DNA of 6,767 nt from an uncultured Oscillospiraceae bacterium (GTDB lineage Bacteria > Bacillota > Clostridia > Oscillospirales > Acutalibacteraceae): positions 1 to 6,767 of the forward strand of contig CABUNG010000063.1 of NCBI GenBank assembly GCA_902492895.1, read 5' to 3'. A model generated the notes under the pieces. It had not been told where the DNA came from and did no database searches. It saw only the letters and a list, made by a program, of their open reading frames with translations. Within the stretch, counting starts at the first letter, position 1. Every line of letters starts with the position of its first letter. The translations under genes were made by a program, and so were the position numbers. Of the stretch, positions 1 through 6,103 are shown one piece after another.

Positions 1-1650
1 CAACTCTTCGTGCGTGCCGTATCCGAGTTCCCGCCCATCCTCGAGAACCAGAATATGATCCGCATGCAGGATCGAACTGATCCGCTGGGCGATGATGATG
101 GTCGTGGTGTCCCGATATTCCCTCGCCAGCGCCTGCCGCAGCAGGGAATCGGTCTTATAGTCCAGAGCGCTTGAGGAATCGTCGAGAATCAGAATGTCGG
201 GCCGTCCGGCCAGGGCACGCGCGATGAGCAGCCGCTGTTTCTGACCGCCGCTCAGATTGGTGCCTTTTGCCGTCAGCCTGTGCTCGAATCCGTCCGGAAG
301 TGAACGAATAAACTCCATCGCCTGGGCGCATTCCGCGGCCTTTTCGATCTGCTCTCGGGGGAGTCCCCGCCCGAAATCGATGTTTTCCTCGATGGTGTCG
401 GCAAACAGGATATCGTTCTGAAATACCACGCCGAATGCCGTGTGCAGGACTTCGGGCGGAATCGACTGAACCAGCCGACCGCCGATCCGGATCTCGCCCG
501 CGTCGGCGTCATACAGCCGCATGAGCAGCGACACGATGGTGCTCTTGCCGCATCCCGTGGCGCCAATGATGCCGAGGCTTTCCCCCCGTTTAAGCCGGAA
601 AGAGATATCCTGCAGATTATCCTCTTTTTTCTGATAGGAAAAGCGGACATGCGAAAAGGAAACATGGCTGTCGGCTTCGGCATCCTCCGATGCGGAAACC
701 GACAGATCCTCCGGCGTGTCCAGGACTTCGCGGATCCGCTCCGCCGATGCGCTTCCCTTCGACAGCATGACGAACATCCGGGTAATGGAGAGCATGGCGT
801 TGAGAATGATGGTAAAATAGGTCAAGAAGGCCAAAATTTTCCCTGGCTGTGTCAGCCCGCCGTTCACCCGGAACGCCCCCACGATGATGACGATCGTCAG
901 TCCCACGTTCAAAAAGAGGTTCATCAAAGGATTGGTCAGGGCCATCGTGACGCCGGCCTTTTTCTCCCGGCGCACCACTTCCGCGTTCACGGAGGAAAAG
1001 CGGTCTTTTTCATAGTCCGTCTTGGAAAGGGCTTTGATGACCCGGATGCCGGTGATGTTTTCCCGCACCGTCCGCACCATAGCGTCTACGCTCTGCTGCA
1101 GCTTTGTGTAAAGGGGAATACCTTTCTTGGAGACGCCGTATATCACCAGGGCGATGAGGGGGAGCACCGCGATCAGCACAAGGGACAGGACCGGTTCGAG
1201 CATCAGGGTGATGCCTATGCCGCCGATCAGCAGAATGGGAGCCCGCACTCCCAGCCGCTGCATCATGCCGATCATCTGATGGACATTGTAGGTATCCGAC
1301 GTCAGACGGGATTCCAGGGACGGAATGGAATAGCCGTCGATCTGTCCGCAGGAGAGATACGATATTTTGGAAAACAGATCGTGGCGCATCGCTTCGGTGG
1401 TATGCTGCGCCACCCAGGAGGCCATCCGGTTGGCCACGATGTTGGTGATGAGCGCCACCGCTGCGCAGAGCACCATGGCGCCGCCCCAAAAGAGAATCAG
1501 CGGAATGCTTTCGAGCGGGACTACATTGTCGATCAGATACGAGAGAATCCACGGAAGAAGCAGATCCATAACCGTACCGGTAAATTTAATCAAAAGCCCC
1601 AGAGACATGCGGGGAATATAGGGTTTGAGATAATACAGGACCTTTTTCAT
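1..1650 (-). CDS. ABC exporter half-transporter (TMD-NBD), degenerate-site subunit, 3' end cut by window edge
   Basis: The first 550 residues of a fused membrane/ATPase exporter subunit are visible; family members run about 575-600, so only the extreme C-terminus is missing. Residues 1 to about 310 form a six-helix type-1 exporter domain. The NBD shows an A-loop Tyr339, Walker A GATGCGKST (363-371), Q-loop Gln411, signature LSGGQ (466-470) and Walker B ILILD ending at Asp490. The residue after Walker B, normally the catalytic Glu, is Asp491, and the H-loop His is Gln522 (in IIIAQRISS). Both changes mark the degenerate-site partner of heterodimeric exporters such as T. maritima TM287/288, so a second subunit is expected beyond base 1. 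The start is the ATG at 1650-1648, preceded by GGAAAGG and overlapping the marR stop as ATGA, which implies coupled translation. The substrate cannot be read from sequence; MarR linkage suggests export of a drug or toxic compound. Confidence 0.93.
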   Translation of the reverse strand, partial: MKKVLYYLKPYIPRMSLGLLIKFTGTVMDLLLPWILSYLIDNVVPLESIPLILFWGGAMVLCAAVALITNIVANRMASWVAQHTTEAMRHDLFSKISYLSCGQIDGYSIPSLESRLTSDTYNVHQMIGMMQRLGVRAPILLIGGIGITLMLEPVLSLVLIAVLPLIALVIYGVSKKGIPLYTKLQQSVDAMVRTVRENITGIRVIKALSKTDYEKDRFSSVNAEVVRREKKAGVTMALTNPLMNLFLNVGLTIVIIVGAFRVNGGLTQPGKILAFLTYFTIILNAMLSITRMFVMLSKGSASAERIREVLDTPEDLSVSASEDAEADSHVSFSHVRFSYQKKEDNLQDISFRLKRGESLGIIGATGCGKSTIVSLLMRLYDADAGEIRIGGRLVQSIPPEVLHTAFGVVFQNDILFADTIEENIDFGRGLPREQIEKAAECAQAMEFIRSLPDGFEHRLTAKGTNLSGGQKQRLLIARALAGRPDILILDDSSSALDYKTDSLLRQALAREYRDTTTIIIAQRISSILHADHILVLEDGRELGYGTHEEL

Positions 1651-2120
1651 GATCGATCAGCCTTTCCTGGAATTCCGGATTCAGCCGCCGGATCGGTATC
1701 GGTCTCCTCCACCGCCGCCATGGCTTTTTGCGTTACCCGGTCCAGAAGCGAGAGCAGCACCGTCCGTTCGTCCTCCTTCAGATCTTCCAGCAGCAGACGG
1801 TTCCATTCCTCCATGAGCTCGCAGACCCGCGGCAGGGCCCGTTCTGCCTTATCGGTCGGATACACCCGCAGCACCCGGCGGTCATCCGGATCGGGTTCCC
1901 GCCGGACGAATCCGCTCTGCTCCAGAGCGCCGAGCTGCCTGGTGATGTTGCTTTTGTTGACGCAGATGTGACGAGCCAGCTGATCCTGGGAAATACCAGG
2001 CCGTTTGCAGACGTGAAAGATATAGGTGTGCTGCCGTCCGTTCAGACCTTCGATTTTTTCACCGCGATACCGCCCCGAACAGCGGTGTATCCGGCTGATA
2101 TACTTCATGAGGGAATCCAT
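1647..2120 (-). CDS. MarR-family winged-helix transcriptional regulator
   Basis: This 157-residue protein has the usual MarR size. An N-terminal helical dimerisation segment is followed by a winged helix-turn-helix: SQDQLARHICVNKSNIT (44-60) and a recognition helix to about residue 70, then the wing with the family-typical DPDDRR (77-82). C-terminal helices (about 90-137) complete the dimer interface, and the last 20 residues are a polar tail. I chose the ATG at 2120 because GGAAGG lies 7 bases upstream. The in-frame ATG at 2186 lies upstream of the likely transcription start, inside an operator, so it is rejected. The gene is first in an operon and its TGA overlaps the ATG of the ABC exporter. 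Two palindromes on its own promoter point to autoregulation, with release by a small ligand as is usual for the family. The ligand is unknown. Confidence 0.93.
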   Translation of the reverse strand: MDSLMKYISRIHRCSGRYRGEKIEGLNGRQHTYIFHVCKRPGISQDQLARHICVNKSNITRQLGALEQSGFVRREPDPDDRRVLRVYPTDKAERALPRVCELMEEWNRLLLEDLKEDERTVLLSLLDRVTQKAMAAVEETDTDPAAESGIPGKADRS

Positions 2121-2138
2121 GTTTCCACCTTCCCATAA

Positions 2139-2160
2139 ATTAATTGCGATCGCAACTAAT
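2139..2160. promoter_or_regulatory. Proximal MarR operator candidate (palindrome)
   Basis: A perfect 12-bp palindrome TTGCGATCGCAA (2144-2155) extends to 22 bp with one mismatched pair. Its outer arms on the minus strand read ATTAGTTGC, and an AGTTGC/GCAACT core is common in MarR-family sites. It covers the expected transcription start and touches the -10, so a bound dimer should block initiation. Assignment to this MarR is an inference from position. Confidence 0.65.
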
Positions 2161-2186
2161 ATAGCACAAATCAGTTGCGAATGCAA
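2158..2186 (-). promoter_or_regulatory. Promoter of the marR-ABC exporter operon
   Basis: Read on the minus strand, a -35 TTGCAT (2186-2181) is followed after exactly 17 bases by a -10 TATATT (2163-2158), five of six matches to consensus. Transcription would start near 2151, giving a leader of about 30 nt before the marR ATG. The -35 lies inside the distal palindrome, and the -10 shares three bases with the proximal one. Confidence 0.7.
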
Positions 2187-2187
2187 C
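2174..2187. promoter_or_regulatory. Distal MarR operator candidate (inverted repeat)
   Basis: GTTGC (2174-2178) and GCAAC (2183-2187) form an inverted repeat with a 4-base centre. It has the same GTTGC half-sites and the same half-site spacing as the proximal palindrome. The site covers the -35 of the marR promoter. Its centre is 31 bp from the proximal centre, close to three helical turns, so two dimers would sit on one face of the DNA. Confidence 0.6.
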
Positions 2188-2267
2188 CATATTTCGCCTT
2201 AAACGCTTTTCATTCGTCCGTCCCTTTCTGCAGAGGGCTTTAAATGGATTTATTCCGCCTGGGGTAC

Positions 2268-2296
2268 TTGATGCCGGCCGAAGGATGCGGTATACT
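2268..2296 (+). promoter_or_regulatory. Promoter of tgt
   Basis: TTGATG (2268-2273) and TATACT (2291-2296) are separated by 17 bases and match the housekeeping consensus at four and five of six positions. Transcription would start near 2303. The tgt Shine-Dalgarno AAGGAGG (2321-2327) then lies 4 bases before the ATG. The promoter is about 80 bp from the nearer MarR palindrome, so joint control with the divergent operon is not obvious. Confidence 0.65.
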
Positions 2297-2331
2297 GTCT
2301 GAAGAATCGGAAAGTCCATCAAGGAGGCTTT

Positions 2332-3468
2332 ATGGAAGTACTCACACAAGCGGGACAGGCCCGCCGTGGGCGGTTTGAAACCCCGCACGGCACGGTACAG
2401 ACGCCCGCGTTTATGAACGTCGCGACTTGCGGCGCTATCAAAGGGGCCGTGTCCGCCCACGATCTCGCGGATCTGAAATGTCAGGTGCAGCTCTGCAATA
2501 CCTATCACCTTCACGTCCGCCCCGGGGATACGCTGGTTCGGGACCTCGGCGGGCTCCACGCCTTCACCGGGTGGACCGGGCCGATTTTGACCGACAGCGG
2601 CGGATTTCAGGTGTTTTCCCTCGCAGGTCTGCGCAAAATCCGAGAGGAAGGCGTGACCTTCGCCTCCCATGTGGACGGCCGCCGCCTGTTTATCGGTCCC
2701 GAGGAAAGCATGCGAATCCAGTCCAATCTCGGATCCACCATCGCCATGGCGTTTGACGAGTGTGTAGAGAATCCCGCGCCGGAGGCGTATGCCAAGCAGT
2801 CTTGTGAACGCACCACGCGTTGGCTCGTTCGCTGTCAGAAAGAGCACGACCGCCTGAACAGCCTGCCCGAAACCCTCAATCCCCGGCAGATGCTTTTCGG
2901 CATCAACCAGGGCTGCACCTTTGACAGCCTGCGCATCAATCACATGAAGGACATCGCTTCGCTCGGCCTGGACGGCTACGCGATCGGCGGGCTTGCGGTG
3001 GGGGAACCGGCTCCGGTGATGTACCGCATCATCGAGGCGGTGGAACCTTTCATGCCCAAGGATAAGCCTCGCTATCTAATGGGGGTTGGAACGCCGGTCA
3101 ATATTCTGGAGGGGGTGGCGCGGGGCATCGATCTGTTCGACTGCGTCATGCCCGCCCGCAATGCCCGTCACGGCCACGTGTTCACCTGGAGCGGGCGGCG
3201 CAACCTGCTCAATCAGCAGTATGAGCGGGATCTGTCGCCCCTTGACAGCGAATGCGGCTGTCCCACCTGCAGACGGTATTCCCGCGCCTATATCCGGCAT
3301 TTGTTCAAAGCGGGGGAGATGCTGGCGATGCGTTTATGCGTGATGCATAACCTGTATTTCTACAATACCCTGATGGAGCGCATCCGCGAAGCCCTCGAAA
3401 ACGGAACATTTTCATCGTTTTATGCGGCATACAGAGAAATTTTGGACGAGCGGGCCTCTGGATTGTAA
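2332..3468 (+). CDS. tgt: Queuine/preQ1 tRNA-guanine(34) transglycosylase
   Basis: A complete 378-residue bacterial TGT, the normal length. It swaps guanine at the wobble position of GUN-anticodon tRNAs (Asp, Asn, His, Tyr) for preQ1, the base-exchange step of queuosine synthesis, in the cytosol. Visible landmarks are LCNTYHLHVRPG (54-65), DSGGFQ with the general-acid Asp88, MAFDEC with substrate-binding Asp142, GYAIGGLAVGE near 215-225, YLMGVGTP, and GIDLFDCVMPAR with Asp270 at the place of the E. coli Asp264 nucleophile. The structural zinc ligands Cys308, Cys310, Cys313 and His339 are all present, so the enzyme should be active. Its AAGGAGG site and own promoter lie upstream. It stands before yajC, as in many bacteria. 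No other queuosine gene (queA, queG) is in the window, and I see no preQ1 riboswitch in the 5' leader. Confidence 0.98.
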   Translation: MEVLTQAGQARRGRFETPHGTVQTPAFMNVATCGAIKGAVSAHDLADLKCQVQLCNTYHLHVRPGDTLVRDLGGLHAFTGWTGPILTDSGGFQVFSLAGLRKIREEGVTFASHVDGRRLFIGPEESMRIQSNLGSTIAMAFDECVENPAPEAYAKQSCERTTRWLVRCQKEHDRLNSLPETLNPRQMLFGINQGCTFDSLRINHMKDIASLGLDGYAIGGLAVGEPAPVMYRIIEAVEPFMPKDKPRYLMGVGTPVNILEGVARGIDLFDCVMPARNARHGHVFTWSGRRNLLNQQYERDLSPLDSECGCPTCRRYSRAYIRHLFKAGEMLAMRLCVMHNLYFYNTLMERIREALENGTFSSFYAAYREILDERASGL

Positions 3469-3494
3469 ATTTTTTTCTTTTACTATAAAAAGAC

Positions 3495-3523
3495 TTGCGC
3501 CTGTCCGCAAAACCCGATATAAT
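3495..3523 (+). promoter_or_regulatory. Promoter of yajC (and perhaps the downstream genes)
   Basis: A perfect -10 TATAAT (3518-3523) lies 17 bases after TTGCGC (3495-3500), in the 84-bp tgt-yajC gap. Transcription would start near 3530. It can give yajC and the following membrane/SCIFF genes expression independent of tgt. No stable hairpin precedes the T-rich run just after the tgt stop, so read-through from tgt is also possible. Confidence 0.7.
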
Positions 3524-3552
3524 AGAGAGGATTTTTAGGAGGTGCTTATTGC

Positions 3553-3918
3553 ATGAATTTTATGCCTATTTTGGCAGAAGCAGAGCAGCAGGCCGAAGTC
3601 AACCCGGTACTGGCTCAGCTGATTATGTGGGGACCCATCGTCCTGATTGTGGTGCTCATGTATTTTATCATGATCCGTCCCCAGCGCAAAAAGCAGAAGG
3701 AAGAGCAGAGAATGCGCAACAGCATCCGGGTGGGGGATGAGATCACCACCATCGGCGGCATCTGCGGTCGCGTGGTCAACATCAAGGAAGACGCGCTCGT
3801 GATCGAAACCGGCGCCGACCGGAACAAGATGACCATCAAGAAGTGGGCGCTGCAGAGCTGCGAAACCATCCATGATCCGAATGAAATCGACGACGATGAC
3901 GATGACGACGACGATTGA
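3553..3918 (+). CDS. yajC: Sec translocon accessory protein YajC, with poly-aspartate tail
   Basis: A 121-residue single-pass membrane protein of the YajC family, which associates with SecDF-YidC at the Sec translocon; its role in Gram-positives is poorly defined. A short N-terminal segment precedes one strong transmembrane helix (about 19-41). Next comes the family hallmark IRPQRKKQKEEQ (41-52) and the soluble domain with GDEITTIGGICGRV (61-74). The start has AGGAGG 10 bases upstream. The C-terminus is unusual: nine Asp in a row (113-121) encoded by mixed GAC/GAT codons, ending at TGA. The same frame stays open for another 28 codons after that stop. It follows tgt, a widespread arrangement. 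secD/secF, which often follow in Clostridia, are not in the window. Confidence 0.95.
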   Translation: MNFMPILAEAEQQAEVNPVLAQLIMWGPIVLIVVLMYFIMIRPQRKKQKEEQRMRNSIRVGDEITTIGGICGRVVNIKEDALVIETGADRNKMTIKKWALQSCETIHDPNEIDDDDDDDDD

Positions 3919-4006
3919 CAGCCGCCGGGCGGAGACCCTGCCGCTGTAAAGGAATTGTCCGAAGAATCATCGGGGCCAGTACTAAAACCAGCCGCCGGGG
4001 AATAAG

Positions 4007-4033
4007 CTATGAATACGGGAATCCGATTCATAG
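4007..4033 (+). other. RNA hairpin just upstream of the TIGR04086 gene
   Basis: CTATGAAT (4007-4014) pairs perfectly with ATTCATAG (4026-4033). A bulged A and a further CGG/CCG pairing around a GAAT loop lie inside. No T-run follows, so it is not a terminator. It ends 6 bases before the GGAGG (4040-4044) of the next gene and leaves that site free. The word TTCATAG recurs in the hairpin before the SpoIIM-like gene. Function unknown. Confidence 0.45.
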
Positions 4034-4051
4034 GAAGGCGGAGGGTGAGGT

Positions 4052-4459
4052 ATGAAAGCAAAAACGCGTAACGAGGATACGGCGATGGTGAAAAAAATCG
4101 CACGCCCCATCGTCATCGGTGCCTGCGTGGGCGCGATATGCTGCCTGCTGGTTCTGCTGGTTATGGCGGCTATCATGGCGGCGCAAAACATTCCCAAAGC
4201 GGCTGTGACGCCTATGGCCATCGTTGCCGCGGCGTTCGGCTCCTTTATCGGTGGCATCGTATCGGCCAAAATTTCGGGGGAAAAGGGCCTGCTTTATGGG
4301 GCGGGTTCTGGTCTCCTTCTGTATGCAGTGGTGATCATTGCCGGATTTGCGGTGCTGCAGGATGTGCGGGGCACCACGATGTTCATCAAATTGGCGGTGA
4401 TGGTCGGCTGCAGCGCCGTGGGCGGCATTATCGGTGTGAATATGAAACGCCGCCGGTAA
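4052..4459 (+). CDS. TIGR04086-type four-helix membrane protein (DUF3792-like)
   Basis: A 135-residue, very hydrophobic protein. A short basic N-terminus is followed by four predicted membrane helices at roughly 17-44, 50-72, 79-102 and 108-130, rich in Gly and Ala, with a basic KRRR tail that should lie in the cytoplasm. Size, helix number and location between yajC and the SCIFF genes match the TIGR04086 family of Clostridia and relatives. The family has no known biochemical function. The start ATG has GGAGG 7 bases upstream. The stop is 33 bases before scfA, with no promoter I can recognise in that gap, so the two are probably cotranscribed. It could assist peptide export or be a general membrane factor. 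Neither is shown by sequence. Confidence 0.8.
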   Translation: MKAKTRNEDTAMVKKIARPIVIGACVGAICCLLVLLVMAAIMAAQNIPKAAVTPMAIVAAAFGSFIGGIVSAKISGEKGLLYGAGSGLLLYAVVIIAGFAVLQDVRGTTMFIKLAVMVGCSAVGGIIGVNMKRRR

Positions 4460-4492
4460 AACAGCAATCCAAGTTTTTAGGAGGAATAGAAA

Positions 4493-4630
4493 ATGAAACA
4501 CATTCAAACCGTGAACAAGCAGAATCTCAAAACCACGGCGGCTAAGGGCGGCTGCGGCGAATGCCAGGCTTCCTGCCAGTCCGCCTGCAAGACCTCTTGC
4601 ACCGTCGCCAATCAGAAGTGCGAAAAGTAA
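4493..4630 (+). CDS. scfA: SCIFF ranthipeptide precursor (six cysteines in forty-five residues)
   Basis: This short gene encodes exactly 45 residues with six cysteines at 21, 24, 28, 32, 36 and 43, which defines the SCIFF family. Residues 1-20, starting MKHIQTVNK, form the leader recognised by the maturase. The core, CGECQASCQSACKTSCTVAN (21-40), is near the family consensus. ScfB-type enzymes form thioether links from Cys sulfur to a non-alpha carbon of a partner. In the C. thermocellum homologue the reported link is Cys32-Thr37, and both residues occur here at the same numbers. An ideal AGGAGG (4479-4484) lies 8 bases before the ATG, fitting high expression. The maturase follows after a terminator-like hairpin. 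SCIFF peptides have been proposed as signalling or physiological regulators in clostridia. No dedicated protease or exporter is visible next to it. Confidence 0.97.
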   Translation: MKHIQTVNKQNLKTTAAKGGCGECQASCQSACKTSCTVANQKCEK

Positions 4631-4645
4631 GCTGACCGGGAATGG

Positions 4646-4681
4646 ACAGGGCGGAGTGCTTCCGCCCTGTTTTCTCTGTTT
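4646..4681 (+). terminator. Terminator/attenuator between scfA and scfB
   Basis: ACAGGGCGGA (4646-4655) pairs perfectly with TCCGCCCTGT (4661-4670) across a 5-base loop GTGCT, followed by an interrupted T-rich stretch TTTCTCTGTTT. The stem is strong but the T-tract is broken by C and G, so partial termination with read-through into scfB is likely. It starts 16 bases after the scfA stop. No promoter is evident between it and scfB, so the maturase mRNA probably arises by read-through. Confidence 0.8.
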
Positions 4682-4725
4682 CCGGAGTACCAGGATTTTC
4701 ATCAGAAACGGGAGTTAATTGCCTT

Positions 4726-6096
4726 ATGATCCACTGCTTTGAAAACAACGGGATGCGGATTGTCCTGGACGTGCACAGCGGTGCTGTCCACGTGGTGGAC
4801 GAGCTGGCGTTTGACCTGCTGTCCCATTTTTCCGATTCGCTGCCCGACACCTGCCCCTGTGACCTGATCGACGCTCTCTCGGCACGTTATCCGCGGGACG
4901 ACATTCTCGATACATACGCGGAACTGCTCGAACTCCAGCAAGGCGGTCTCCTTTACAGTGAGGATGACTATGAGCCCTACGCCAAAGCCCTTTCCATGTC
5001 GCCCCTCAAAGCCATGTGCCTGCATGTGTCGCACGACTGCAATCTGCGCTGCCGCTACTGCTTTGCAGGGCAGGGCATCTATGGCGGAAAACCGCAGACC
5101 ATGCCGTTTGAGGTAGCCAAAGCCGCGATCGATTTCCTGGTTAAGCAATCGGGGCCCCGGCGGCATCTGGAGCTCGACTTTTTCGGCGGGGAACCGCTTC
5201 TGAATCTCGATGTCGTCAAGCAGACGGTCGCCTATGCGCGGAGTCTTGAAAAAGCGCACGACAAGGTGTTCCGCTTTACAATGACCACGAACGGCGTTCT
5301 GCTCGACGACGAGACATCGGCGTTTCTCAACGCGGAAATGCAGAATGTGGTGCTCTCGCTGGATGGCCGGAAAGCGGTCAACGACGCGATGCGTCCCAAC
5401 GCCGGAGGAAAAGGCAGCTACGACACGATTGTGCCCCGTTACCAGCGCTTCGTGGCCGAACGCGGGGACCGCGACTATTATGTACGCGGCACCTTCACAC
5501 GGGACAACCTCGATTTTGCAAACGATGTGCTGCATATGAAGGAACTGGGATTCGATCAGGTTTCTGTCGAGCCGGTTGTAACGGAGCCGGATGTCGCATA
5601 CTCCCTGCGGGAAGAGGATCTGCCGCGGATTTATGAAGAATACGATCAGCTTGCCAAGCGGATCCTGGAGATGAAGCGCGGGGGAGAGCACTTCAATTTC
5701 TTTCACTTCATGCTCGATTTGGATCAGGGTCCCTGTGCCATCAAACGCCTGCGCGGCTGCGGCTGCGGCAACGAATACGCGGCCGTGGATCCGGAGGGCC
5801 GGGTGTTCCCCTGCCATCAGTTCGTCGGGCAGCCGGAATGGCAGATGGGAGACGTCCTCACAGGCGCATACGACCTGGAGAAGAAGGATAAATTCGCCCA
5901 CACCTCGGTCTATCACAAGGAAACCTGTCGGTCCTGCTGGGCCAAATTCTATTGCTCCGGCGGCTGTAATGCCAACAACCAGCAGTACGAAGGGGACCTT
6001 CTCAAGCCGCACGCCCTATCCTGCGCTCTCGAAAAAAAGCGTCTGGAATGCGCGATTATGATCCAAGCGGCCCTGGCTGCTGTTCAAGAGGCATAA
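4726..6096 (+). CDS. scfB: SCIFF peptide maturase: radical SAM/SPASM thioether-forming enzyme
   Basis: A 456-residue cytosolic iron-sulfur enzyme that crosslinks ScfA. Residues 1-85 (MIHCFENNGMRIVLDVHSG start) form a PqqD-like RRE region that binds the leader. The radical SAM motif CX3CX2C is Cys105, Cys109 and Cys112 and holds the SAM-cleaving 4Fe-4S cluster; GGEP is at 154-157. The C-terminal SPASM domain is complete: Cys347-X10-Gly358-X4-Cys363, then Cys401-X2-Cys404-X5-Cys410-X3-Cys414, then Cys433, enough for two auxiliary clusters. Extra cysteines lie at 98, 337, 345 and 442. I chose the ATG at 4726 because family members begin with this MIHxFExNG sequence and GGGAG (4710-4714) precedes it. 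The in-frame ATG at 4642 would translate through the terminator hairpin. It is separated from scfA by that terminator, which should lower its level relative to the peptide. Confidence 0.97.
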   Translation: MIHCFENNGMRIVLDVHSGAVHVVDELAFDLLSHFSDSLPDTCPCDLIDALSARYPRDDILDTYAELLELQQGGLLYSEDDYEPYAKALSMSPLKAMCLHVSHDCNLRCRYCFAGQGIYGGKPQTMPFEVAKAAIDFLVKQSGPRRHLELDFFGGEPLLNLDVVKQTVAYARSLEKAHDKVFRFTMTTNGVLLDDETSAFLNAEMQNVVLSLDGRKAVNDAMRPNAGGKGSYDTIVPRYQRFVAERGDRDYYVRGTFTRDNLDFANDVLHMKELGFDQVSVEPVVTEPDVAYSLREEDLPRIYEEYDQLAKRILEMKRGGEHFNFFHFMLDLDQGPCAIKRLRGCGCGNEYAAVDPEGRVFPCHQFVGQPEWQMGDVLTGAYDLEKKDKFAHTSVYHKETCRSCWAKFYCSGGCNANNQQYEGDLLKPHALSCALEKKRLECAIMIQAALAAVQEA

Positions 6097-6103
6097 TTTG
6101 GTC

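Noticed and set aside
442..1971. A 509-codon open frame on the plus strand
   Set aside because: It runs antisense to the ABC exporter and MarR genes, whose motifs are unambiguous. Its His/Gln/Arg-rich translation resembles no protein family and is a GC-rich shadow.
2121..2186. Upstream in-frame start adding 22 residues to MarR
   Set aside because: It lies inside the distal operator and -35 region, upstream of the probable transcription start, with no ribosome site.
2222..2237. Small hairpin CCCTTT/AGAGGG between the divergent promoters
   Set aside because: Six pairs including a wobble, no T-run, and upstream of both transcription starts; probably chance.
2297..2331. preQ1 riboswitch in the tgt leader
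   Set aside because: The leader is only about 30 nt and shows no hairpin or A-rich tail of the preQ1-I type.
3466..3485. Intrinsic terminator after tgt
   Set aside because: There is a T-rich run right after the stop codon, but only a 3-bp pairing can be found before it, so no convincing stem.
3955..3985. Promoter in the yajC-TIGR04086 gap (TTGTCC and TACTAA)
   Set aside because: The spacer is 19 bases and both hexamers are weak, so it is not supported.
3919..3999. Direct repeat CAGCCGCCGGG at 3919-3929 and 3989-3999
   Set aside because: Eleven GC-rich bases repeated once in the yajC-TIGR04086 gap, with no mobile-element features; probably low-complexity coincidence.
4535..4555. Double-glycine leader cleavage site before the ScfA core (Gly19-Gly20 before Cys21)
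   Set aside because: The hydrophobic residues expected at -4, -7 and -12 of a GG leader are Ala, Thr and Lys here, and no peptidase-containing ABC exporter is adjacent.
4642..4725. Upstream in-frame start that would add 28 residues to ScfB
   Set aside because: It would translate through the terminator hairpin, has no good ribosome site, and the family normally begins with the MIHxFExNG segment at 4726.
4702..6012. A 436-codon open frame on the minus strand
   Set aside because: It is antisense to scfB, which has complete radical SAM and SPASM motifs in the correct frame.
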